Source: Ramlibacter sp. | Lineage (GTDB): Bacteria; Pseudomonadota; Gammaproteobacteria; Burkholderiales; Burkholderiaceae_C | DNA: 5,491 nt | NCBI GenBank assembly: GCA_026785815.1 | Contig: JAJAZH010000191.1 | Span: 1-5,491 of the forward strand | Direction of reading: 5' to 3' | Shown here: positions 1 to 5,491 of the stretch, in pieces | Position numbering within the stretch: the first letter of the stretch is position 1 | How the letters are laid out: each line of letters starts with the position of its first letter | Notes under the pieces: model-generated | Seen by the model: the letters and a program-made list of their open reading frames with translations, nothing else | Told to the model about the DNA's origin: nothing | Databases searched by the model: none | Program-made: the position numbers and the translations under genes

Positions 1-423
1 GTCGTACAGCGCCTGGGCGCGGCTGTTGCCTTGCTTGAGGTCCAGCCACAGGCGGTGCGCACCGAGGTCGTCGAAGGCGACCTTCTTGGCCACCCGCAGT
101 GCCGCCCGGCCGTAACCGGAGCCCTTGCTGCTGACCACCAGCCGCTTGAGCTCGAGCGACAGGTTCTGGCTGCGGCAACCGATCAGGATCAGGAAGCCGA
201 CGGCGTCCAGGCCGGGGCCACCCTCGATGATGAAGTGCCGGAAGTCCGGAAAGCGGATCGCGGCGTCGTGCTGGGTGCGCTCCCACGGCGTGATGAACGG
301 CCGGTTGGCCGAATCGTTCTCCAGCGACAGCACCAACTCCAGGTCGCTGCTCATCGTCGGGCGCAGCCGCACGCGAACCGGAGTGCGATCGGGCGAATGG
401 GCGGCGAAGTTGGCGGCGGTCAT
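1..423 (-). CDS. GNAT-family N-acetyltransferase (RimJ/RimL-like), C-terminus cut by window edge
   Basis: The frame encodes 141 residues from ATG at 423 and is still open at base 1, so the C-terminus is missing, probably a few tens of residues. The fold call rests on the acetyl-CoA-binding signature near residues 94-108: a beta-strand (KRLVVS) followed by KGSGYGRA, which fits the family's R/Q-x-x-G-x-G/A loop with Lys in the first place. It is followed by a helix (LRVAKKVAF), the segment HRLWLDLKQGNSRAQALYD, and then the edge; N-x-x-A-x-x-L-Y is the usual GNAT motif preceding the C-terminal strand. Family members move acetyl from acetyl-CoA to an amine of a protein N-terminus, antibiotic or small metabolite; the substrate here cannot be told. 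It is probably cytosolic, with no signal peptide or membrane helix. The start is supported by an AAGGAG Shine-Dalgarno 5 bases upstream. It begins 10 bases after the parE stop, so it is probably the second gene of that operon. Family is confident; function is not. Confidence 0.88.
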   Translation of the reverse strand, partial: MTAANFAAHSPDRTPVRVRLRPTMSSDLELVLSLENDSANRPFITPWERTQHDAAIRFPDFRHFIIEGGPGLDAVGFLILIGCRSQNLSLELKRLVVSSKGSGYGRAALRVAKKVAFDDLGAHRLWLDLKQGNSRAQALYD

Positions 424-428
424 GGCGG

Positions 429-434
429 CTCCTT
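429..434 (-). promoter_or_regulatory. Shine-Dalgarno of the acetyltransferase, overlapping the parE stop
   Basis: On the minus strand AAGGAG lies 5 bases before the ATG at 423. Its first A is the last base of the parE TGA stop. A strong site here fixes the start of the acetyltransferase. It also means a ribosome terminating on parE would sit on the next gene's initiation site, which favours translational coupling. Confidence 0.8.
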
Positions 435-2488
435 CAGATGTCGATCTCGACGGCGTCCCCGTGCAATTCCATCAGCTCCCGGCGCGAGGCGGCTTCGCCC
501 TTGCCCATGAGTTTGGTGATCAGACTTTCGGTCTGCAGGAAATCGAAAGCGCCCAGGTGCACCGGCAGCAGGCGCCGGGTATCGGGATTGAGCGTCGTTT
601 CCCACAATTGTTCCGCGCTCATCTCGCCCAGTCCCTTGAAGCGGCTGATGCTCCATGCGCCTTCGCGCACGCCTTCCTTGCGCAACTTGTCCAGGATCGC
701 CGTCAACTCGCCCTGGTCCAGCGCGTAGCTCTTGGACGCGGGTTTCTTGCCCCGCGCCGGCGCATCGACCCGGAACAGCGGCGGCCGCGCCACATACAGG
801 TGGCCGGCTTCGATCAACTTCGGGAAATGGCGGAAGAACAGCGTCAGCAGCAGCACCTGGATGTGCGAGCCGTCGACGTCGGCGTCCGACAGGATGCAGA
901 CCTTGCCGTAGCGCAACCCCGCCAGGACGTCCGCCCCACGCGCCGCTGGCTTGCCGGGCTCGCTGCCTTCGACGGCGTCACTCGCTGACGTGGAGGGGAT
1001 GGCGCCGCTGAGCCCGGGCGCGTCCTCGATCCCGTGCGGATCGACGCCGATGGCGACCGCGATGTCGTGGATCTCGGTGTTGGCGAACAGGCGATCGCGC
1101 TCGACCTCCCAGGTGTTGAGCACCTTGCCGCGCAGCGGCAGCACCGCCTGCGATTCCTTGTCGCGGCCCAACTTGGCCGAGCCGCCGGCGGAATCGCCCT
1201 CGACCAGGAACACCTCGTTGTGGCTCAGGTCCTTGCTTTCGCAATCGGTCAGCTTGCCCGGCAGCACGGCGACGCCCGAGCCCTTGCGCTTCTCGACCTT
1301 CTGGCCGGCCTTCTGCCGCGTCTGCGCCGCCTTGATGGCCAGCTCGGCCAGCTTGCGTCCGTATTCGACGTGCTGGTTCAGCCACAGCTCGAGCGCCGGC
1401 CGCACGAAGCTGGAGACCAGCCGGACCGCGTCGCGCGAATTGAGCCGTTCCTTGATCTGGCCCTGGAACTGCGGGTCCAGCACCTTGGCGGACAGCACAT
1501 AGGAAGCGCGGGCGAACACATCCTCGGGCAGCAGCTTGACGCCCTTGGGCAGCAACGAGTGCAGCTCGACAAAGCTCTTCACCGCGTTGAACAAGCCGTC
1601 GCGCAGCCCGCTCTCGTGGGTGCCGCCGGCGCTGGTGGGAATCAGGTTGACGTAGCTCTCGCGCACCGGCTGGCCGTCTTCGGTGAAGGCCACGCACCAC
1701 TGCGCGCCCTCGCCTTCGGCGAACGTGTCGTTGTTCTGGGCAAAGCCCTCGCCTTCGAACAGCGGGATCACCGGGTCGGCGTTCAGGGTCTGCATCAGGT
1801 AGTCGCGCAGGCCGCCCTTGTATTGCCAGCTCTGGGTTTCCTTCGATTTCTCGTTGACCAGCGACACGGTCACGCCGGGCATCAGCACGGCCTTGCTGCG
1901 CAGCAGGTGGGCCAGTTCGGCCATCGGCAACTGGGCGGTCTCGAAGTATCTGGGGTCGACCCAGACCCGCACCGTCGTGCCCTGGCGCCGGTCGCCTTCG
2001 ATCATCTTGCGCAGCTGCAGTTTTTCGGTGACGTCGCCAGCCTCGAACACCAGCTTGGCGACCATGCCTTCGCGGTGCGTCACCGCTTCCAGCCGCCTGG
2101 CCAATGCATTGGTCACCGACACGCCGACGCCGTGCAGGCCACCGGAAAAACTGTAGGCGCCGCCCTTGCCCTTGTCGAACTTGCCGCCGGCATGCAGCCG
2201 GGTAAAGACCAGCTCGATCACCGGCGCCTTTTCTTCCGGGTGCAGGCCGAACGGGATGCCGCGGCCGTCGTCCTCGACGCTGACCGAGCCGTCGGGGTGC
2301 AGGATCACCTTGATCCGTTTGCCGTGGCCGGCCAGGGCCTCGTCGGCCGCGTTGTCCAGCACTTCCTGGATCACGTGCAGCGGGTTGTCAGTGCGCGTGT
2401 ACATGCCGGGCCGCTGCTTGACGGGCTCCAGGCCCTTGAGCACGCGGATCGAGCCTTCGGAATACTCGGTCGGAAGTTTGACTGCCAT
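434..2488 (-). CDS. parE: DNA topoisomerase IV subunit B (ParE), ATPase subunit
   Basis: This is a 684-residue type IIA topoisomerase ATPase subunit. With ParC it decatenates daughter chromosomes and relaxes supercoils using ATP. Visible parts: an N-terminal arm with Tyr9; a GHKL ATPase domain with EVLDN at 42-46 (putative general base Glu42, Mg ligand Asn46), DDGRG at 73-77 and the lid GGLHGVG at 116-122; a transducer domain with the ATP-sensing loop as QIK at 344-346; and a TOPRIM domain with EGDSAGG at 430-436, PLRGK at 451-455 and DADVDG at 535-540. Metal ligands are expected to be Glu430, Asp535 and Asp537. The RFKGLGEM motif at 616-623 and an acidic end (EIDI) close the protein. NTWEV after PLRGK, and the lack of the large C-terminal insertion of Gram-negative GyrB, favour ParE over GyrB. 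E. coli ParE is 630 residues; most of the excess is an insertion near 485-524. The frame extends 50 codons upstream to 2638, but homology starts at MAVKLPTEYSEGSI, so I chose ATG at 2488. Confidence 0.96.
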   Translation of the reverse strand: MAVKLPTEYSEGSIRVLKGLEPVKQRPGMYTRTDNPLHVIQEVLDNAADEALAGHGKRIKVILHPDGSVSVEDDGRGIPFGLHPEEKAPVIELVFTRLHAGGKFDKGKGGAYSFSGGLHGVGVSVTNALARRLEAVTHREGMVAKLVFEAGDVTEKLQLRKMIEGDRRQGTTVRVWVDPRYFETAQLPMAELAHLLRSKAVLMPGVTVSLVNEKSKETQSWQYKGGLRDYLMQTLNADPVIPLFEGEGFAQNNDTFAEGEGAQWCVAFTEDGQPVRESYVNLIPTSAGGTHESGLRDGLFNAVKSFVELHSLLPKGVKLLPEDVFARASYVLSAKVLDPQFQGQIKERLNSRDAVRLVSSFVRPALELWLNQHVEYGRKLAELAIKAAQTRQKAGQKVEKRKGSGVAVLPGKLTDCESKDLSHNEVFLVEGDSAGGSAKLGRDKESQAVLPLRGKVLNTWEVERDRLFANTEIHDIAVAIGVDPHGIEDAPGLSGAIPSTSASDAVEGSEPGKPAARGADVLAGLRYGKVCILSDADVDGSHIQVLLLTLFFRHFPKLIEAGHLYVARPPLFRVDAPARGKKPASKSYALDQGELTAILDKLRKEGVREGAWSISRFKGLGEMSAEQLWETTLNPDTRRLLPVHLGAFDFLQTESLITKLMGKGEAASRRELMELHGDAVEIDI
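917..1003 (-). other. Insertion in the ParE TOPRIM region, about 29 codons, repeat-bearing
   Basis: ParE residues 496-524 are a stretch rich in Ala, Ser, Gly and Pro between GVDPHGIEDAPGLSG and the conserved LRYGKVCIL. Recalled from memory, E. coli ParE has only about seven residues between GIDP and LRYGK, against 40 here. The DNA holds a CGTCA-CTCGC-TGACG inverted repeat (976-990), a GGACGTCC palindrome (925-932) and CTCGCTG twice (959-965, 981-987). GCGCCGCTG also occurs at 940-948 and 1002-1010. The reading frame is kept and the TOPRIM motifs on both sides are intact. The boundaries are my estimate from where conserved ParE sequence stops and resumes. It could be an inserted short palindromic element or a lineage-specific surface loop. 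Confidence 0.5.
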
Positions 2489-2492
2489 GGGT

Positions 2493-2510
2493 GCGGGATT
2501 GTAGTCCCGC
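2493..2510 (-). promoter_or_regulatory. Inverted repeat just upstream of the parE start
   Basis: GCGGGA-TTGTAG-TCCCGC is a perfect 6-bp inverted repeat around a 6-base centre, ending 4 bases before the parE ATG. In an mRNA starting further upstream it would form a GC-rich hairpin beside the start codon, where a ribosome-binding site would normally lie. Alternatively it is a double-stranded operator, because its centre contains part of the TACAAT hexamer. The dyad is plain in the sequence; its role is inference. Confidence 0.4.
2498..2503 (-). promoter_or_regulatory. Possible -10 element of parE
   Basis: On the minus strand TACAAT matches the sigma-70 -10 consensus at 5 of 6 bases and lies 9 bases before the ATG at 2488. 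Transcription would start about 2-3 bases before the start codon, giving an almost leaderless mRNA, consistent with the lack of a Shine-Dalgarno. No TTGACA-like -35 was found at normal spacing, so the call is weak. It sits inside the inverted repeat at 2493-2510. Confidence 0.33.
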
Positions 2511-2642
2511 CAGGCCCCGTCGCTGGATGGACATACAGGCCGGACATCGAGGAACGAACCGTCGATCTGTTTGCAGTCATCGTCGGCCGCGCTCTCCATT
2601 GCCGCGCCGACGCTCCGCGCAGCGGGCTTCACCCCCATTCGG

Positions 2643-2648
2643 TACAGT
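2643..2648 (+). promoter_or_regulatory. Possible -10 element of the transporter gene (leaderless start)
   Basis: TACAGT lies six bases before the ATG at 2655, so transcription would begin at or next to the A of the start codon. No purine-rich ribosome-binding site precedes this ATG, which fits a leaderless transcript. No convincing -35 hexamer was found at 16-18 bp spacing. The element also argues for starting the protein at 2655 rather than at the in-frame ATG at 2571. Confidence 0.35.
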
Positions 2649-2654
2649 CAGCGC

Positions 2655-3881
2655 ATGCAGACTGCCCCCACCGCTCCCCGTCTCTCGATGCTGCAGGTGC
2701 TGGTTTGCGGCGCCTTCATCGTCACGCTGTCGATGGGCATTCGCCACGGCTTCGGCCTGTGGCTGCAGCCGATCACCCAAGCCCAGGGCTGGACCCGGGA
2801 AAACTTCGCGTTCGCCATCGCCATCCAGAACCTGGCGTGGGGCTGCTTCGGCATCTTCGCCGGCATGGTGGCGGACCGGTTCGGCGCTTTCCGCGTGATC
2901 GTCGGCGGCGCCCTGCTCTATGCCGCCGGGCTGGCGGGCATGGCGCTGTCATCCAGCGTGCTGGTCTTCACGCTGACCGCAGGCGTCCTGATCGGCGCAG
3001 CCCAGGCCGGAACCACCTACGCCGTCATCTACGGAATCATCGGCCGCCAGATCGACCCGGCAAAACGCTCCTGGGCCATGGGCGTCGCCGCCGCTGCCGG
3101 CTCCTTCGGACAGTTCCTGATGGTGCCGGTCGAAGGCTTCCTGATCTCGGGCCTGGGCTGGCAACAGGCACTGCTGGTGCTGGGCGTCATGGTGTTGCTG
3201 ATCGCGCCGCTGGCGTTCGGCCTGCGCGAGCCCGGCTTCGCCGGCGGCGCCACGCCCAAGCGCGACCAGACCATCCTGCAGGCCCTGCGAGAGGCCCTGA
3301 AATATCCGAGCTTCCAGTTGCTGATGGCCGGCTACTTCGTCTGTGGCTTCCAGGTGGTGTTCATCGGCGTGCACATGCCCAGTTACCTGAAGGACCAGGG
3401 CCTGTCGCCGCAAGTGGCCAGTTACGCACTGGCCCTGATCGGCCTGTTCAACGTCTTTGGCACCTACTTCGCCGGAGTCCTCGGCCAGAAACTGGCCAAG
3501 CGCAAGATCCTGGCCTTCATCTACCTGGCCCGATCGGTGGTGATCGCGCTGTTCCTGATCGTCCCGATCTCGCCGACGTCGGTCTACGTCTTCTCCGCCG
3601 TCATGGGCTTGCTGTGGCTGTCGACAGTGCCGGTGACCAACGCTGCGGTGGCCGGGATTTTCGGCGTCGCGCATCTCTCGATGCTGAGCGGCTTCGTCTT
3701 CTTCAGCCACCAGATCGGCTCCTTCTTGGGCGTCTGGCTGGGCGGGCTGTTGTACGACCGCACCGGCAGCTACGACATCGTCTGGTACATCGCCATCGGG
3801 CTGGGCATCGTGGCCGCGCTGGTCAACCTCCCGGTGCGCGAGTCGCCGATCCTGCGGGCGCCCGCGCCCCAAGCGGCCTGA
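2655..3881 (+). CDS. MFS transporter, 12 helices, monocarboxylate/OFA-like group
   Basis: A 408-residue inner-membrane protein with about 12 hydrophobic helices in two halves, split by a charged loop near residues 190-215 (REPGFAGGATPKRDQ). The loop after helix 2 carries the MFS signature as GMVADRFGAFR (70-80). GIRHGFGLWLQP with GWTRENF (28-51), the SHQIGSFLGVWLGGLLYDRTG block (351-371) and a terminal NLPVRE (391-396) resemble proton-coupled organic-anion transporters of the OFA/monocarboxylate type. Substrate and direction cannot be read from sequence, and no drug-efflux annotation is justified. The frame is open to an ATG at 2571, but the extra 28 residues are polar and unlike the family. 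I chose 2655, which gives a short cytosolic N-terminus before helix 1 and sits behind the -10-like TACAGT. It is divergent from parE and followed after one base by a 42-codon gene that is likely coupled to it. Confidence 0.9.
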   Translation: MQTAPTAPRLSMLQVLVCGAFIVTLSMGIRHGFGLWLQPITQAQGWTRENFAFAIAIQNLAWGCFGIFAGMVADRFGAFRVIVGGALLYAAGLAGMALSSSVLVFTLTAGVLIGAAQAGTTYAVIYGIIGRQIDPAKRSWAMGVAAAAGSFGQFLMVPVEGFLISGLGWQQALLVLGVMVLLIAPLAFGLREPGFAGGATPKRDQTILQALREALKYPSFQLLMAGYFVCGFQVVFIGVHMPSYLKDQGLSPQVASYALALIGLFNVFGTYFAGVLGQKLAKRKILAFIYLARSVVIALFLIVPISPTSVYVFSAVMGLLWLSTVPVTNAAVAGIFGVAHLSMLSGFVFFSHQIGSFLGVWLGGLLYDRTGSYDIVWYIAIGLGIVAALVNLPVRESPILRAPAPQAA

Positions 3882-3882
3882 C

Positions 3883-4011
3883 ATGCAGCTTCGGACCCGC
3901 AAAATACTGGGTTATGCAGTGGCGCTGGCGGCGCTGCTGGCGGTGTTCACGCTGTACGCCCGGCCCGAAACCATGGTGAATCTGGCCGAGCAGCTCTGGG
4001 CTTGTTTCTAG
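3883..4011 (+). CDS. Small single-pass membrane protein (42 aa), coupled to the MFS gene
   Basis: This 42-codon frame runs from ATG at 3883 to TAG at 4009-4011 and starts one base after the transporter's stop (TGA-C-ATG). That is the geometry of stop-start coupling, and no good Shine-Dalgarno is needed or seen. The product has a basic start (MQLRTRK), one hydrophobic helix at about residues 8-26, and a 16-residue tail, RPETMVNLAEQLWACF. The positive-inside rule puts the N-terminus in the cytosol and the tail in the periplasm. The tail looks amphipathic and ends in Trp-Ala-Cys-Phe. It could be an accessory or stabilising peptide of the transporter. I have a vague memory of similar short proteins ending in W-x-C-F but cannot name a family. 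Reality of the gene rests on the spacing, the helix and the non-random tail; function is unknown. Confidence 0.68.
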   Translation: MQLRTRKILGYAVALAALLAVFTLYARPETMVNLAEQLWACF

Positions 4012-4090
4012 GACGCAACCGCGCCATGTGCCGTCCATATCCCTTTCCGCGTCCCCTCGACCAACTCAAACGATCACTGGAGCCCCAACG
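4012..4090 (+). other. 79-bp gap before the lipoprotein gene
   Basis: No terminator with a T-run is present. GGACG (4011-4015) could pair with CGTCC (4032-4036) around a long loop, but this is too weak to call. No clear -35/-10 pair was found either, so it is undecided whether the lipoprotein gene has its own promoter or is read from the transporter transcript. Only the ribosome-binding site at its right end is supported. Confidence 0.4.
4079..4082 (+). promoter_or_regulatory. Shine-Dalgarno of the DUF4394 lipoprotein gene
   Basis: GGAG lies 8 bases before ATG at 4091, normal spacing. With the signal peptide that follows directly, it fixes the start codon. This contrasts with the parE and transporter starts, which lack such a site. 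Confidence 0.7.
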
Positions 4091-5491
4091 ATGAACTTCC
4101 GCCAGACCGCCCTTTCACTTGCAGTCGCAACCGCCGCTCTCGGCCTGGTCGGCTGTGGCACCGGCAGTGACGATGACGCGAAGCCGACGCAGGCACCGGT
4201 TTCGGTGGGCGATACGGTGGCGCTGACGGCTTCCGGCCGACTGATCTCGTTCAACCGCGCCACGCCTGGCACCCCGGTCGGCTCGATCGCGATCAGCGGC
4301 CTGACTGGCAAGACCTTGGTGGTAATCGACGGCCGGCCGGCGGACGGCAAGCTGTATGGCCTGACCAGCGACGGTAACGTGTTCCTGCTCGATCCCGCGA
4401 CTGGTGTTGCCAGCCTCAAGGTCACCCTCAAGGCCGCCGCCGGTGACGACAATCCGTATGCCGGCCTGACGGGCACGCGCTTCGGGATCGACTTCAACCC
4501 GGTCGTCGACCGCCTGCGCGTGGTCAGCGACACCGGCCAGAACCTGCGCATCAACGTGGACACTGGCGACACCACGACCGACGGCGCGATCGCTTCGGCC
4601 AGCACGGTCACCGCGGCTGCCTACACCAACTCGTTCGCCGGCAGCACCAGCACCCAGCTGTTCGACCTCGACCTGAAAGAGGGCCGCCTCCAGCTTCAGA
4701 ATCCGCCGAACGACGGGGTTCTGAGCGCTGGCGTTGCGCTGGGCGTCACGGCCGATGCGTCCAACGGATTCGACATCGATTCGCGCACCAACACCGGCTT
4801 CGCCGTGCTGCGGGTCGCCGGTGAAACCGCGCTGTACAGCATCAACCTGTCCGCCACCGCCAACGCGGCGACCATGGTCGGCGTGATCGCGGACGGCGGC
4901 GAGATCGTCGGCGTGGCGCTGGCGACCGCCGCCGCCGCCCCGACCGCGATCGGGCTGACCAGCGACAACCGGCTGGTCGCTTTCAATCCGCAAGCTCCGA
5001 ACGCCCTGACCTCCTCTACCGCCATCACCGGCCTGGCTGCCGGCGAGTCCATCGTCGGCGTTGATTTCCGGCCGCGGGACGGCATGCTTTACGGCGTGTC
5101 GAGCGCCGGCAAGCTGTACACCATCAACCCGGCGAGCGGCGCTGCGACGCTGCGCGCCAGCCTGATGGCCGACCCGGCCGATACCACTGCGCAGTTCACC
5201 GGCCTGGCCGGCGGCGCCATCAGCGTTGACTTCAATCCGGCCGCCGACCGCCTGCGGATCGTGAGCAGCACCGGCCAGAATCTGCGAGTGGTGGTTGAGA
5301 CGGTCACTACCGCCGGTGTCACCGTGACGGCCGGCAACACCACCACCGACACACAGATCAACCGCGCCAGTGGCGCCGCATTGGTGCTGGCCTCGGCCTA
5401 TAGCAACAACTTCGCCGGCACCACGTCGACCACGCTGTTCAACCTCGAGCAGAACACCGATCAGTTGACGCAGCAGATCCCGCCCGACGAC
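4091..5491 (+). CDS. DUF4394 tandem-domain lipoprotein, 3' end beyond window
   Basis: The frame encodes 467 residues with no stop before the right edge. Residues 1-21 are a lipoprotein signal peptide: one Arg at 4, a hydrophobic core (ALSLAVATAALGL) and the lipobox LVGC with Cys22 as the lipidated residue. Residue 23 is Gly, not Asp, so delivery to the outer membrane is expected. An acidic linker (GSDDDAKPTQ) leads to two copies of a domain I recognise as DUF4394. Copy 1 spans about 44-280 and copy 2 starts near 284 and is cut. Shared landmarks are RPADGKLYG (82-90) and RPRDGMLYG (327-335), DFNPVVDRLRVVS (134-146) and DFNPAADRLRIVS (380-392), TGQNLR (148-153 and 394-399), and AYTNSFAG (177-184) and AYSNNFAG (436-443). 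The short strands and recurring D-G and N-P turns suggest a beta-propeller-like fold, which is inference. Biochemical function of the family is unknown to me. Opposite-strand open frames across this gene are shadows. Confidence 0.88.
   Translation, partial: MNFRQTALSLAVATAALGLVGCGTGSDDDAKPTQAPVSVGDTVALTASGRLISFNRATPGTPVGSIAISGLTGKTLVVIDGRPADGKLYGLTSDGNVFLLDPATGVASLKVTLKAAAGDDNPYAGLTGTRFGIDFNPVVDRLRVVSDTGQNLRINVDTGDTTTDGAIASASTVTAAAYTNSFAGSTSTQLFDLDLKEGRLQLQNPPNDGVLSAGVALGVTADASNGFDIDSRTNTGFAVLRVAGETALYSINLSATANAATMVGVIADGGEIVGVALATAAAAPTAIGLTSDNRLVAFNPQAPNALTSSTAITGLAAGESIVGVDFRPRDGMLYGVSSAGKLYTINPASGAATLRASLMADPADTTAQFTGLAGGAISVDFNPAADRLRIVSSTGQNLRVVVETVTTAGVTVTAGNTTTDTQINRASGAALVLASAYSNNFAGTTSTTLFNLEQNTDQLTQQIPPDD
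4220..5491 (+). repeat. Tandem duplication of the DUF4394 domain
   Basis: Two diverged copies lie head to tail, about 4220-4930 and 4940 to the edge. Corresponding motifs are offset by 735-738 bases in the first two thirds: GACTTCAA at 4490 recurs at 5228. The offset grows to 777 bases at the AYTNSFAG/AYSNNFAG motif, because copy 2 carries about ten extra residues after TGQNLR (roughly residues 403-415) and a few more before the motif. DNA identity is only moderate, so this is an old duplication and not a recent slip. A third copy beyond the edge cannot be excluded. Confidence 0.8.

Noticed and set aside
434..2488. Alternative call of GyrB for the topoisomerase
   Set aside because: NTWEV after PLRGK, HDIAVAIGVDP and the absence of the large C-terminal insertion of Gram-negative GyrB fit ParE better.
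2489..2638. A 50-codon N-terminal extension of parE from ATG at 2638
   Set aside because: Conserved ParE sequence starts at the ATG at 2488. The extension is not ParE-like and would run through the divergent regulatory region almost to the transporter start.
2571..2654. A 28-codon N-terminal extension of the transporter from ATG at 2571
   Set aside because: The extra residues are unlike MFS N-termini and would include the TACAGT box. The start at 2655 gives a normal short cytosolic lead-in.
2949..3902. A 317-codon minus-strand open frame opposite the transporter
   Set aside because: It is the complement of a clear 12-helix MFS gene. The product is rich in Gln, Asp, His and Gly with no recognisable fold and no ribosome-binding site.
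1034..3979. A 981-codon plus-strand open frame
   Set aside because: It is antisense to parE and then out of frame across the transporter gene. Its product is rich in Arg, Gly, Ala and His with no domain. Long stop-free shadow frames are expected at this GC content.
4011..4036. Possible terminator hairpin GGACG...CGTCC after the small membrane protein gene
   Set aside because: Only five pairs around a 16-base loop and no T-run, which is within chance for this base composition.
4115..4993. Minus-strand open frames (4066..4611 and 4115..4993) opposite the lipoprotein gene
   Set aside because: They are complements of repetitive DUF4394 coding sequence. The plus-strand frame has a Shine-Dalgarno, signal peptide, lipobox and two homologous domains; these have none.

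Overview
The window looks like chromosomal DNA of a high-GC gammaproteobacterium. The ParE sequence and the codon use suggest the Xanthomonadaceae (a Lysobacter/Luteimonas-like relative). This placement is inferred from protein resemblance only; no rRNA or other marker is present.

Layout, left to right. Positions 1..423 (minus) hold a GNAT-family N-acetyltransferase whose C-terminus runs off the left edge. Positions 434..2488 (minus) hold parE, the ATPase subunit of topoisomerase IV. It lies directly upstream of the acetyltransferase with a 10-base gap, so the two probably share a transcript. Positions 2489..2654 are a 166-bp divergent intergenic region. Each flanking gene has a -10-like hexamer very close to its start codon and no clear Shine-Dalgarno, which suggests leaderless or near-leaderless transcripts. 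Positions 2655..3881 (plus) hold a 12-helix major facilitator transporter. One base after its stop begins a 42-codon single-helix membrane protein (3883..4011, plus) that is easily missed. After a 79-bp gap, 4091..5491 (plus) encodes the N-terminal 467 residues of a lipoprotein made of two tandem DUF4394 domains; it remains open at the right edge.

Functionally, the minus-strand pair combines chromosome decatenation (ParE) with an acetyltransferase of unknown target. The plus-strand group is all cell envelope: transporter, tiny membrane protein and lipoprotein. The first two look translationally coupled. The lipoprotein has its own ribosome-binding site and may or may not be co-transcribed.

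No rRNA, tRNA, CRISPR array, insertion sequence or phage gene is visible. I see no evidence of a large new system. The points most worth following up are a roughly 30-residue insertion in the TOPRIM region of ParE encoded by DNA with palindromes and repeats, an isoleucine in the normally QTK ATP loop of ParE, the coupled 42-aa membrane protein, and the two possibly leaderless starts.
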